Assembly: GCA_021464245.1 (NCBI GenBank)
Contig: JADCRB010000051.1
Coordinates: 1 to 64,000 of the forward strand
DNA: 64,000 bases
Source: Carallia brachiata
Taxonomy: Eukaryota > Streptophyta > Magnoliopsida > Malpighiales > Rhizophoraceae
Direction: 5' to 3'
The notes beneath the pieces were generated by a model. That model saw only the letters and a list, made by a program, of their open reading frames with translations. It was not told the origin of the DNA and did no database searches. The position numbers were made by a program, and so were the translations under genes. This document shows, in pieces, positions 50,074-60,833 of this stretch. How positions within the stretch are numbered: position 1 is the stretch's first letter; each line of letters opens with the position of its first letter.

Positions 50074-50383
50074 TGTTGGCCCCCAAAATGAAGAAAATGG
50101 TGCTTGATTGAAATTGGTAAAAAGATAAGCAACGAGAGAGCAAGAGAAACTTTTTTCTTTTTGTTTTTTTCATTACTCTGTTTTTTCGTCTTCTTCTCCT
50201 TCAATCATTTTCGAGACCGTTCTATTATATATAAATCATAAGGTTACATTTATTTTTAGCCATACATGTGTTCATCTAATGACCCTTAGATCTCCTTCTA
50301 ACTTAGATTAGTTTACTTTAGTTACTTTTACAAGACAAAGCAGTATTTAGCCATTGGACTTTACATCACATTACTCTTTAACA
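50074..50383 (-). repeat. Copia-3 LTR (5' LTR of the minus-strand element)
   Basis: Plus-strand ends TGTTGGCCCCCAAAATGAAG and CTCTTTAACA, followed by the host duplication TACTC. Similar to 45677-45978 with scattered differences. Confidence 0.92.
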
Positions 50384-51643
50384 TACTCGACAAAGGCCTC
50401 TTCACGATGGGAAGCGCCTATTTGTTATATGCTTGGTTGTGAACATCGCTTGCTTAGTTCTGGCATATTTTCCATATGCAAGAGACAAAGCTGCCCGTTT
50501 TCAACTGCAAATATTCTTGCATTAACAGTATGCAGGAGTGAGGCCATCTTACGAGTTGTGTTTTGGAACACAGTCAAAGTCTTGGGTGGATCTTGGGTAC
50601 CTATTCCAATCAAGACGGCAGTGACATCCTTCTTTCAAAGTCTTGGTGGAATACACAGTGGCTGTGGGATTTCTTCCATAGCACAGCTTACATATGCCTT
50701 GCATCTCACTCTCCAAACAGAGAAAATACTTCACCAGAGATCATTGCCGCGGCTTCCATCGTTCTTGCTTTTCTTTGTCTCTCTTCTCTTGCAGTATTCC
50801 CGCTGCTTAGACATCCCCATCACAATGTATTCGAAAGGACTCATCGGTTTGCTCGATGGACAGCATTAGCACTGCTCTGGGTATTCATCATACTGACAAT
50901 ATCATATGACTCTAAAACAAAATCATATGACAATGATTTTGGTTCAAGACTGATCAAACAACAGGAGTTCTAGTTCACAGTAGCCATCACCATGCTAATT
51001 AATTTACCTTGGATATCAGTCAGACGTACGGCCGGTGAATGTATCATTTCCTTCAGGCCAAAGCTCCATCATCATGTTCCGAGGAGCAGTGAAACCAGGT
51101 ATCTAGGGCAGAATTAGTACATCACCGTTTTCAGAATGGAATGCTTTTGGCATCATTTCTATTGGAAAATCAGAACACATGATACTTGCCAGTGCAGTTG
51201 GTGACTTCACAAAATCATTGGTTTCAAACCCGCCAACCCATTTGTGGGTCAGGCAAACTCACTTTGCGGCATTGCCTTATCTGACCAACTTGTACAACAG
51301 AGTCCTCTTGGTGGGAACAGGGTCTGGGATTTGGTCGTTTCTTTCATTTCTTTTGCAACCTTGCAGAGCTGATGTCTGCGTGCTTCGTATAGCGAAGGGG
51401 ATACAGAAAAACTTTAGAAAAGAAATTAAAGAGATGATAAGCAGACATCCAGAAGATAAGGTCATTGTCCACGACACTGCTGTTTTTGGTTGGCCCAACA
51501 TGTCTGAAATGATCGTCTCTATTGCTAAAAAATGGGGTGTTGAAGTGGTCATTGTAACCAGCAATCAAGGAGGAACTAGGGATGTTGTTAATGCATGCAA
51601 GGTCGCAGGAATCACAGCCTTTGGTCCCATTTGGGATTCCTAG

Positions 51644-52440
51644 CCAGTTAATTCAGCTTGATTTGCTGCATTTCTTACAATTCTTCCTTACTCTGTAGCA
51701 TTACGATAATTAATTTCTGATGCCATTATTATTTACTACATGTCAGGGTCAGGGACGATTCTTTGTTCTACCTACTTCATCGACTTCAAGAAGCTAGCTA
51801 GTGGCAACCGCAACATTAGGGGTGCAGATGGGCGTTTGCTTTCTCGTCATAAGAAAATTAATAAATGTTTCTCAATTATCGCTCTCTCCACAAACACACA
51901 AATAATATTTTTCCTCTTATTTATCACTGCCTTTATATTTGTTGTTGATTGTATTTGTTCTTAATTGTAATTACTAGTTACTAATAATTGATTGTTATTG
52001 TTGATCAATAATAATATTATTGATCAATAAAATAACTTATTGTGTTTAGCAGAATGATAGTACATATTGTTAATAAAATAATAAATTATTAATTACAAAG
52101 TAGAAAGAACATGATATTTTAGAAATAAGATAATATTAGTTGTTGTAGATTGCTAAAAAAGTTCATAGTTGTGCTGTCAAAAAAAACAAAAAGGTTCATA
52201 GTTGCATTTTTTTTATCAACCATTATTCGAGATTCTTATTATGGAAAATGAAAAAATTTATGGACCACAACATATATCGCTGCCGCTGGTGAACTTCAAA
52301 TAACGTATCTAAAAATTTAAATCCAACACCACGCTTGTTAATTGTACTCACATATTTTGTGAGTATAGTAAGCTAGCATTACTAAAATTTTAAAAATTAA
52401 AAAGGTAGGTCATGATTGGGTAAAAAAATTGTTAGATTTG
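51644..52440. other. Intergenic after the split pseudogene, containing a dispersed repeat
   Basis: Holds the second copy of the about 130-bp repeat (51703-51835) and AT-rich DNA with short inverted pieces such as 'tattgttgatcaataataatattattgatc' near 51990-52030 (imperfect, hairpin-like). No gene seen. Confidence 0.5.
51703..51835 (+). repeat. About 130-bp dispersed repeat, copy 2
   Basis: The counterpart, in opposite orientation, of 17405-17533. It includes 'cattacgataattaatttct', 'gacgattctttgttctacct' and 'cgcaacattaggggtgcag'. Its position shortly after the pseudogene stop suggests a gene-derived 3' flank, but a mobile origin is equally possible. Confidence 0.6.
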
Positions 52441-53050
52441 TGTAATTACTTAAGTGAAGCTTTATTTTATTCAAATTTAGAGTATTTTACTTAATTTTGG
52501 AAATATAAGCAACAATTCACCCAAGATTCAAAATTAAATAAAATAAGCTAAATTTAAATTAAAAAATCTGATATAAGTAGCTGCTTAAATGAACCTTAAT
52601 AAATAGTTTAAGTAATTTTGATAATTTTAAATAACATGTTACTGGAAACTCAAAAATCAAATAAAATATGGCATATTAGAATAAAAAAAGCATTTTATTT
52701 ACGCAACTACTTAAAAAAAATCACAATGTTATTTCAATTTGGAGTTGTTTTGAGTAAATAAAGTTGCGTTGCTTTCTTCCCAAAAACAAATTAGAGTATT
52801 TAACCTAATTTTAGTAATTTAAGTAACACATTACTCAAAATTTAAAAGTTAAGTGCAATAGACCAAATTTGAATATAAAAACATCTGATTTGAGTAGCTG
52901 ATTAATGGAAGCCCGTTGTTATTCAAATTTAGAATAATTTATTCAATTTAGAAACTTAAGTAACTTATTACTCAAAATTCAAATTTTAAATAAAATATGT
53001 TAAATTCAATTAAAAAACTTCTAATTTAAGTAACTGAATTTTTTTATTCA
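52441..53050. repeat. Diverged AT-rich tandem array, about four units
   Basis: Units of about 130-190 bp begin near 52441, 52598, 52730 and 52918. Recurrent phrases are 'tattcaaatttaga(g/a)ta', 'atttaagtaacacattactcaaaatt' with variants, 'caaataaaatatg' and 'aaaaa(t)catctgatttgagtagctg' with variants. Units are strongly diverged, so the array is old. No coding capacity. Confidence 0.65.
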
Positions 53051-53504
53051 AGTGAGTTAATTTGATTCCCTTTTAAGAGAGTTAAATTAAAAATTTTCTT
53101 AAAAATACTCTCGTAGATATTGATAAGCTGATATATTATTCTTAGAACGAAGGAGATAAATGCCCCAAAACTTCGTAAAAAGAGCTCGGATAGATTGATG
53201 CAAAGTCAATTTTTGGAATTATTGACAACATTTGAAAGACAAACTCTCCAGACTTTGTTATGTTCGACGTTTCCAGATATACATATCTCAAATTTGAAGA
53301 GATATATAATGTATGATTTACAGCTAAAAGATCAACTCTCGAAACGACAAAACGGTTCTTAAATTGCCGTACTCCTTCAATGGCATTTTCTTCAGACTTC
53401 ACTCGGAAGGATTAAAGTGAGTTTGAAACTTTGGATTACCAATTAAATACATGCGTAAAAGTTTTATTTCAAGTGGCAATTTCTAAATGTAAACATATTT
53501 TATT
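53051..53504. other. Flank of the Gypsy element, uncertain
   Basis: Contains a minus-strand open frame (53142-53402) with the string SGEFVFQMLSIIPKIDFAS. I do not recognise it as a host protein, and it may be part of a repeat. The left boundary of the Gypsy 5' LTR lies somewhere in or after this stretch. Confidence 0.3.
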
Positions 53505-54254
53505 ATTAAAAAAAAAAAAAAGTTTTGGCAGCCACCAACTTTGAATTTAAGATTGGTATCTGCCGCCAATTTTGAATTCAAGATTGGTGGTTCAACAGCC
53601 CTTTTTGGAAGGTTTATAAAAAGGCCCTCCAGCCTCCAGTTCAAAACAGATTCAGCAAATCTGTAAATAGAAAAATTCAGGTAATTTGAGAGAAAAAGAA
53701 AATTTTGAAAATCTAAAAAATTTCTCCTTTTCTTTTACTTTTACTCTGCAGTATACTCTCCTAACTCCTTTTTAAGATATTTCAGGGGTAAACCCAAAAA
53801 ATTTGCTGTTTCCATTTCTAAAGTTATTTTTAGGTTTATATTCTCGATCGCTTTAATCTGAATTTATGAGAATATAGATCTAAAAATATCAAATTACTAC
53901 AAATCAGGCTGGGATTAAGCTCATACGGCCCTCAGCAAAATCCAGGTAGCTCATCGAGAATAATCCATTCGACCCTCGGTGAAATTAAGCCAGATCGGCT
54001 CAGTCAGGTCTCTGCGGTTCTTAACCGTAGTCAAACGTCCAAACAGATCCAGTTTCAGTCTACCCAGTTCAAAAAAAGTTGTGAAATTATTTCTGTCAAG
54101 ATCAAGCTCGTGCAGCCCTTGACGGAGTCAAAAAAGGAACACTAATCGGAGGATCTACGGAGATCGACCCCGTAAATTTTCTTTTATTTTATTTTTATTT
54201 GTAATTTATTTTTTATTTTTGAGTTAATGTTTTACTCGAAATTTACGCTTTACA
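53505..54254 (+). repeat. Gypsy element 5' LTR, 3' portion (left limit not defined)
   Basis: Ends TTTACGCTTTACA at 54254, just before the primer-binding site. A TATA-like TTTATAAAAAGG lies at 53613-53624, followed by a leader-like stretch. The left limit cannot be set because the matching 3' LTR is outside the window. Confidence 0.7.
53613..53624 (+). promoter_or_regulatory. TATA box of the Gypsy LTR promoter
   Basis: TTTATAAAAAGG within the LTR, about 640 bp before the primer-binding site; a good match to a plant TATA element, in the expected orientation. Confidence 0.6.
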
Positions 54255-54256
54255 AA

Positions 54257-54280
54257 TTTTTGGCACGCTCGGTGGGACAT
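54257..54280 (+). promoter_or_regulatory. Gypsy primer-binding site
   Basis: TTTTTGGCACGCTCGGTGGGAC immediately after the LTR. This form is typical of Tat-type Gypsy elements, and its position fits the minus-strand primer site. Confidence 0.75.
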
Positions 54281-54305
54281 CTTCACCTCCCATCTCTTGT
54301 TCCTT

Positions 54306-54460
54306 AAAAAAAAAAAGGAAAAGAAGCAGAGAGAAAAAAAAAGAAAAAAAAAAAAAGAAAAAAAAAAAGAAAAAAAAAAAAAAAAAGAAAAATAAAAAAA
54401 AAAAAAAAAGAAAAATAAAAAAAAAAAAAAGTAAAAAAAAAAAAAAAAAAAAAAAATTTT
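54306..54460 (+). repeat. Purine-rich (A/G) tract after the PBS
   Basis: About 150 bp of poly-A broken by single G or T residues. Low complexity, prone to sequencing and assembly error. Confidence 0.85.
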
Positions 54461-54464
54461 ACAG

Positions 54465-57400
54465 GTGTTCAGCACATCAAATGGCACCGAAAAGAGTACA
54501 GTCACCGGTACCAAAAGAAGGCAACGGCTCCATTGCCTGCATCAACTACCCTACCTGGGTACGCAGGTCCAGAAACCCGGGGACGGACACAATTTCTTGC
54601 CGTCCAAACCCGACAAAATATCGAAACGGAGAGTCTACAGCTCGCACAACAGGATCTCTCCCCTGACTCTCTTGCCGCATGGAGGAGTCGATCACCCACC
54701 CCGATCGAAGTCGGGGGCAACACGACGAAGCTGCTCAAATCCACTCATTCTAGAGATCCACACAGAGAATCAGAAGAGTTCTCTCCCCCAGTCTTTCGCG
54801 GAGCCTCATCTGTTGCCGTCATGATGACCAACACAACCAGTACAGAAGAAAGGATTTCAGAATTGGAGAACAAAATTTTGCAGCTGATCAGAGTTGGAGG
54901 AAAAAGATCAACAGATCGCCGCTCTCAAAGGAAAAGCCCCGATCCAAATTGATCCCGAATCCGCGAGAGCAACCATATCCACCCGGTTTCACTCCAGAAG
55001 CCACACCAGCCGACGTCTTCACTGCAGAAAAGCGACCAGGTAGTTCTACACAGCTGCCACCCTCAAATTCTATAGCTTCGCTATCTGTTCAACAATTGCA
55101 GGAAATGATAGCCAATACGATCCGACTGCAACAAGCTACATCCTTCCAAGGATCACAGATGTACGTCAAACCGTACACCAGACGGATCGAAAGTCTCAAC
55201 ATGCCTTGGGCTACCAGCCGCCCAAATTTCAACAATTCGACGGACGAGGCGATCCCAAACAGCACATCGCCCACTTCGTTGAAACCTGCAACAACGCAGG
55301 GACTTATGGAGATCTCTTGGTGAAGCAGTTTGTTCGTTCACTCAGGGAGACCGCTTTCACCTGGTTCATAAATCTTGAACCAGAATCGATCGACAGTTGG
55401 GAACAGCTACAACGAGAGTTCCTCAACAGATTTTTCAGCACTCGAAGGACGGTAAGTATGATGGAGCTTACCAGCACCAAACAAAGGAAAGGAGAGCCCG
55501 TTGTCGAATACATCAACAGATGGCGTGCCCTCAGCTTGGACTGCAAAGATCGCCTGACGGAGACTTCTGCCGTGGAGATGTGCATCCAGGGAATGCATTG
55601 GGAGCTGTTATACATCCTGCAGGGCATCAAACCCCGAACCTTCGAAGAACTGGCGACCCGCGCACATGATATGGAGATAAGCATCCAGACTTCCGGAGGC
55701 ACGGTTCCCATCCAGTTGGACCAGCAAGGAGGCAGAAGGGAAATTAAGAAACCCAACAGTCGGAAAAGGAAAGAAGTGATGACTGTTGAAGCCGCACCAG
55801 TAAAAGTGGGAGCTAAAGCCAAGGTAAATCCTCCGACTCAAATAACTCAGCCAAAACAACAGGAAAGGCGGAAGGTGACATTGCGAGAGTTGGAGCAGAA
55901 GCAGTATCCATTCCCCGACTCAGACGTCCCGACATCTTGAACAACTCTGGAGGCGAAGCTGATCGAACTCCCAGAGTGCAAGCGGCCGAATGAAAAGGAT
56001 CGAGTCAGCGATCCAGATTCTGCAAATATCACCGGATAGTAAGTCATCCAACCGAGAAGTGTTTCGTCCTGAAGGAGCTAATCATGAAGCTCAAGCCAGA
56101 ATAAAATCATTCTGGACCAGGAAGGCATAACCTCGCAAACCAACCACCATCACTTCAAAACCATCAGAAGAGGTGACACACGTAAGGAGGAGCCGCTCGA
56201 CAACAAAAAGTCGACAACGGAGAAGGTATATGAAGCTCTCCAAACCCTTCTCGCTAACCCTCAGCTGTTTGCAAATCAAAGAAGTGCAAAATCAGTAGCA
56301 CTCTCCAGACCTCAGCTGAACCTCTGCCATCAAGTAATTCCAATCGGGAGCATCAGACGGACCCAAAATCACGTCGGATGTTACTCTGCTATCTCATTTT
56401 CAGATGAGGATCTCCTGCTGGGGTCCAAACCCCACAATCGGCCGCTATGTATCAGGCTATGTGAAGAGAACATAGCGACGTAGTCAATATTATCCCAAAA
56501 TCCACCATAAAGGAGCTCGGCATCGGCATTGATGAATTATCAGACAGCCGCTTGATGATTCATGGCTTTAATCAAGGAGGACAGAAANACAACGCAGGGA
56601 CTTACGGAGATCTCTTGGTGAAGCAGTTTGTGTTCACACTTAGGGAGACCGCTTTCACCTGGTTCATAAATCTTGAATCAGAATCGATCGACAGTTGGGA
56701 ACGGCTACAACGAGAGTTCCTCAACCGATTTTTCAGCACTCGAAGGACGGTAAGTATGATGGAGCTTACCAGCACCAAACAAAGGAAAGGAGAGCCCGTT
56801 GTCGAATACATCAACAGATGGCATGCTCTCAGCTTGGACTGCAAAGATCGCCTGACAGAAACTTCTGCCGTGGAGATGTGCATCCAAGGAATGCATTGGG
56901 AGATGTTATACATCCTGCAGGGTATCAAACACTGAACCTTCGAAGAACTGGCCACCCGTGCACATGATATGGAGATAAGCATCCAGACTTCCGGGGGAAC
57001 GGTTTCCATCTAGTTGGACCAGCAAGGGAGCTGAAGGGAGATTAAGAAACCCAACAGTTCTGGAAAAGGAAAAGAAGTGATGACTGTTGAAGCCGCACCA
57101 GTAAAAGTGGGAGGTAAAGCCAAGGTAAATCCTCTGACTCAAATAACTCAGTCAAAACAACAGGAAAGGTGGATAGTGACATTGCAAGAGTTGGAGCAGA
57201 AGCAGTATCCATTCCCCGACTCAGACGTTCCCGACATCCTTGACCAACTCCTGGAGGCGAAGTTGATCGAACTCCCAGAGTGCAAGCAGCTGAATGAAAA
57301 GGATCGAGTCAACGATCCAAGATTCTGTAAATATCACCGGATAGTAAGTCATCCAACTGGGAAGTGTTTCGTCCTGAAGGAGCTAATCATGAATCTCAAG

Positions 57401-57529
57401 AGCCAGAATAAAATCATTCTGGACCAGGAAGGCGTAACCTCGTCAAACCAGACCACTATCACTTCAAAACCATCAGAAGAGGCGTCACACCAAAGGATGC
57501 CACGCGGTGACAAAAAGTCGACAATATAG
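54465..57529 (+). pseudogene. Gypsy (Tat) gag, frame-broken and artificially duplicated
   Basis: The N-terminal part is split among frames (54465-54952). The retrotransposon-gag domain is clear at 55206-55940 (QFDGRGDPKQHIAHFVETCN; LRETAFTWFINLEPESID). It reappears at about 56589-56935 after the N at 56588. A better-preserved downstream part follows (57077-57529), with KYHRIVSHPTGKCFVLKELI, the Cys/His-containing linker of Tat gag-pol. The second half-copy is probably an assembly overlap (separate entry). Stops and shifts in both copies prevent a complete Gag frame. Confidence 0.8.
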
Positions 57530-57927
57530 AATGTATATGAAGCTCTTCAAACTCTTCTCGTTAACCCTCAGTTGTTGCGCAATCAAAAGAAAAATGGCAG
57601 AATCAATCAGCAATATTCTCCACCTCAGTTAGATCTCTACCATCAAGTAATTCCAACTCGACGGAGCAACATACGGCCCAAAATCACGTCTGATGTTACT
57701 CCGCTACATCATTTTCAGATGAGGATCTCCTACTGGGGTCCAAACCCCACAATCGGCCGCTGTATGTATCAGGCTATGTGAGAGAACAGAAGGTCCGACG
57801 TATTCTGATCGACGATGGCTCGGCAGTAATATTATCCCAAAATCCACCATAAAGGAGCTTGGAATTGGCATTGATGAATTCAGACAGCCGCTTGATGATT
57901 CAATGGCTTTAATAAGGAGGACAGAAA
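55291..57927 (+). repeat. 1.3-kb direct repeat meeting exactly at an N
   Basis: 55291-56587 and 56589-57927 are near-identical. The first copy ends, and the second begins, exactly at the N. The first copy contains many single-base losses relative to the second, especially after 55920, as in a low-quality contig end. This pattern is expected when two overlapping contigs are placed end to end. A real tandem duplication cannot be excluded. Confidence 0.8.
56588..56588. other. Single N at a probable contig join
   Basis: Lies exactly between the two copies of the 1.3-kb direct repeat in Gypsy gag. Confidence 0.85.
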
Positions 57928-58496
57928 GTAATTGGGATGATTCGCTTGGAGTTAACTATCGGCAATCTCACTTCTAGCACTCTATTTCATGGGATCGATG
58001 CACGTACCACATAAGATATTATTAGGACGACCGTGGATTCATGGAAATGGAGTTGCTCTCAAGTCTACATAAGTGCTTTAAGTACTACAAGGATGGCGTT
58101 CAAAAGGTCAATGCTGATTTAAAGCCGTTCGATGATGCTGAATCACATTTGACGGATGCAATCTTTTATACCGATACAGACAATCCAGAGATCATTTCAT
58201 CTAAAGCTACTTGGATCGGGGGCATCCACAAAATGGGAAAAGCTGTCGAAGAACCTGCCAATACTCAACCTCAGACTCCGACAAATGAAAAGCTGCCACA
58301 GCCTGCTGAACTTCGTCTGAAGGATGTTGCATCTTCAAGCTCCACTACAGTCCTACGCTATGTGCCGAAGTCACGACGCCCAGAAGGTCAACCCCTTTTC
58401 TCTTATTGTATTGATCCTAAACAGGAGCAAGGACATAGCCAACCCAAGACAAAAGAACTGCACAACCTGAAGGGGACTTACACTCTGTCATACTAA
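57760..58496 (+). pseudogene. Gypsy (Tat) protease region
   Basis: The retropepsin active site is seen as ILIDDGSAV (about 57801-57828), followed by KSTIKELGIGIDE-like sequence in shifted frames. The linker to reverse transcriptase is partly open at 58041-58496. Small indels break the frame between gag and protease. Confidence 0.7.
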
Positions 58497-58662
58497 AGAT
58501 TGAGCCAGTTTCATCCTCAAAACCATTAAAAGGCTTCGTCAAACCACACACGGGGGTAGTCAAAGGCGGCTCGCTTCCAAAAAGAAGAACACATGAAGGA
58601 TTTGATCCTAATGCATACAAGCTTTTGGTCAAGCGGTCTATGACTTCTCAAACCCGAGCACA

Positions 58663-60256
58663 ATGGGTACGCTGCCGTCCACACATGGCGCTACTTCTCA
58701 AACATCACAGTCCCGACCTGGCTTAGGCTATCAAGAGAAGTCACCTGTGCGGATCACGCTAAAGAGTCGAAGCCGAGCAGCTGATGCACATGCCATCACC
58801 ACCACCACCAAACAAGACAGGCTTATCCAGTCAAACAAAGAAGGTGAAGTCAGAGGCTCTACATTTCATGTCACAATTAGCGAGGAAGCTGAGTCTAACT
58901 CATCAGACGGTGAAGTAAAGGAGGCTCCCCCGGAACTTGAAGATGGTGGCCAAACAACTATTGATGAACTCAAAAAGGTCAATCTTGGCTTTCTGGAAGA
59001 TCCTCGACCTACATTTGTAAGTGCTTTACTTACTACAGAAGAAGAGCAAGAATATGTTCAGGTATTAAGTCAATACAGGGACGTGTTCGCATGGAGTTAC
59101 AAAGAAATGTCTGGACTTGACCCAAAAATCGCGGTGTATCGTCTAGTAGTAAAAAGGTGTTCGTTCTGTCAAGCAGCCACAAAGACGGTTTCGCTCGGAA
59201 CTCATTCCACAAATCGAGGAGGAGGTTAACAAGCTGATCAATGCTGGCTTCATCCGAGAGGTCACCTACCCAACGTGGATTGTCAACATAGTCCCGGTAA
59301 GAAAGAAGAATGGACAATTGAGGGTATGTGTTGATTTTCGAGATCTTAACCGGGCCTGTCCGAAAGATGACTTTCCATTGCTCATAACAGAGATCACAGT
59401 CGATGCAACAACGGGTCACGAAGGATTATCCTTCATGGATGATTCTTCAGGCTATAACCAAATCAGAATGGCACCAGAAGACGAGGAGTTGACAGCATTC
59501 CGCACCCCAAAAGGTATATACTGCTACAAAGTTATGCTGTTTGGATTAAAAAATGTTGGCGCCACTTATCAACGTGCTATGCAAAAAAATTTTCATGACA
59601 TACTGCACAAGATTGTAGAATGTTATGTTGATGACTTAGTTGTAAATACTAAGAAGTGCAAAGACCACCTCGAGGATCTCAAGACGGTGTTTGAAAGATT
59701 TCGCAGGCATCAGTTTAAAATGAACCCTCTCAAGTGTGCATTTGGTGTCACATCAAGAAAGTTTCTTGGGTTCGTGGTGCGCCATCGTGGAATCGAAGTT
59801 GATCAGTCCAAGGTTGAGGCAATTCAAAAGATGCCTGAACCTAAAAACATGTACGAGCTGCGAAGTTTCTACAAAGTTATGCCGTTTGGATTAAAAATGT
59901 TGGCGCCACTTATCAACGTGCTATGCAAAAAATTTATGACATGCTGCACAAGATTGTAGAATGTTATGTTGATGACTTAGTTGTAAAGACTAAGAAGCGC
60001 AAAGACCACCTCGAGGATCTCAAGACGATGTTTGAAAGACTTCGCAGGCATCAGCTTAAAATGAACCCTCTCAAGTGTGCATTCGGTGTCACATCAGGAA
60101 AGTTTCTTGGGTTCGTGGTGCGACATCGTGGAATCGAAGTTGATCAGTCAAAGGTTGAGGCAATTCAAAAGATGCCTGAACCTAAAAACCTGCACGAGCT
60201 GCGAAGTTACAAGGAAAGCTGGCCTACATTCGCCGTTTTATTCCAATTAGCTGGAG
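58663..60256 (+). pseudogene. Gypsy (Tat) reverse transcriptase with an internal duplication
   Basis: The pre-RT linker is open at 58663-59229 and includes YRDVFAWSYKEMSGLDPKIA. The RT runs from about 59180: EEVNKLINAGFIREVTYPTW, LRVCVDFRDLNRACPKDDFP, GYNQIRMAPEDEE. The catalytic box CYVDDLVV occurs twice (about 59624 and 59965) because about 345 bp are duplicated in tandem. SFMDG of the family reads SFMDD. Frameshifts at about 59160 and at the duplication junction interrupt it, so this copy cannot give an active enzyme. Confidence 0.85.
59524..60208 (+). repeat. Tandem duplication of about 345 bp within reverse transcriptase
   Basis: 59524-59868 and 59869-60208 repeat the same RT segment, from 'ctacaaagttatg' to 'gagctgcgaagtt'. 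The copies differ by several percent (for example 'aattttcatgacatactg' versus 'atttatgacatgctg'). Short homology, 'gaagtt(tct)acaa', lies at the junction. It may be real (slippage or template switching) or an assembly error. Confidence 0.8.
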
Positions 60257-60784
60257 ATGTCAACCTTTCCATCGGTTGATGAAGAAGATGTCAACTTCGA
60301 GTGGGACGAAGCTTGCAGCAAAGCCTTTGAGAGCATAAAGAAGTACCTTTCCAATCCACCAATCCTAGGAGCTCCAATTCAAGGAAAGTCGTTGATTCTC
60401 TACATTGCAGCGCAGGAAAGATCTTTGGGAGCCTTGCTTGCACAGGAAAATGAGCAGGGAAAGGAAGTTGCCCTGTACTACTTGAGCAGAACACTAAACG
60501 GTCCGGAGCTGAGTTATTCGCCCATTGAAAAGACATGTCTAGCACTGTTCTTTGCCATTGACAAGCTGAGGCACTACATGCAAGCTCACACGGTACGTCT
60601 CATTGCCAGAGCTGATCCTGTCAAATATATCTTATCTAGACCAATCTTGTCAGGACGACTTGCCAAGTGGGCAGTAATCCTACAGAGCTACGACATTGTC
60701 TACGTGCCTCAAAAAGCAGTCAAAGGACAAGCTCTAGCAGACTTTTGCAGATCACCCTGTCCCGTCTTGGGAGTTCACAGATGA
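60257..60784 (+). pseudogene. Gypsy RNase H (RT-linked)
   Basis: Open frame with LILYIAAQERSLGALLAQE, then YYLSRTLNGPELSYSPIEKT and LRHYMQAHTVRLIARADPVK, ending VPQKAVKGQALADF. This is the RT-linked RNase H/connection of Tat elements. The N-terminal joint with RT is frameshifted. Confidence 0.82.
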
Positions 60785-60833
60785 TCTTCCAGATGAAGAG
60801 GTCTTTTACATTGAGACACTGCCACCATGGACG

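Larger units (their letters stand above)
45677..50383 (-). mobile_element. Copia-3: Copia LTR retrotransposon, minus strand, inserted in a gene
   Basis: A 4.7-kb element bounded by LTRs of 302 bp (45677-45978) and 310 bp (50074-50383) and flanked by the perfect duplication TACTC (45672-45676, 50384-50388). On the minus strand the order is LTR, PBS, gag, protease, integrase, RT, RNase H, PPT, LTR. Coding is interrupted at several points, and the LTRs differ by several substitutions and a changed poly-T/A stretch. Age is therefore intermediate between Copia-1 and Copia-2. It split the host gene between the codons for SVIL and LDKG. Confidence 0.92.
45291..51643 (+). pseudogene. Adenylate-forming-reductase-like membrane protein gene, decayed and split by Copia-3
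   Basis: The left arm (45291-45676) encodes ARFSNCRGVVFEIKP and, after a stop, an E/K/Q-rich stretch ending SRVSVILL. The right arm (50384-51643) resumes at the same point (LDKGLFT) and continues in several frames: LVVNIACLVLAYFPYARDKA, ALTVCRSEAILRVVFWNTVK, HNVFERTHRFARWTALALLW, DFGSRLIKQQEF, VGDFTKSLVSNPPTHLWVRQ, CRADVCVLRIAKGIQKN, ending GITAFGPIWDS at 51643. This is the plant protein family labelled adenylate-forming reductase-like: predicted polytopic membrane proteins resembling the C-terminal part of fungal adenylate-forming reductases. Breaks include a TAG where a Trp should follow QQEF, a TAG in the left arm and multiple frameshifts, besides the 4.7-kb insertion. Frame damage in both arms means it is a dead gene. 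Whether decay preceded the insertion is unclear. Confidence 0.82.

Noticed and set aside
54224..54514. Minus-strand 96-codon frame rich in phenylalanine
   Set aside because: It is a translation of the poly-A/G tract after the Gypsy PBS.
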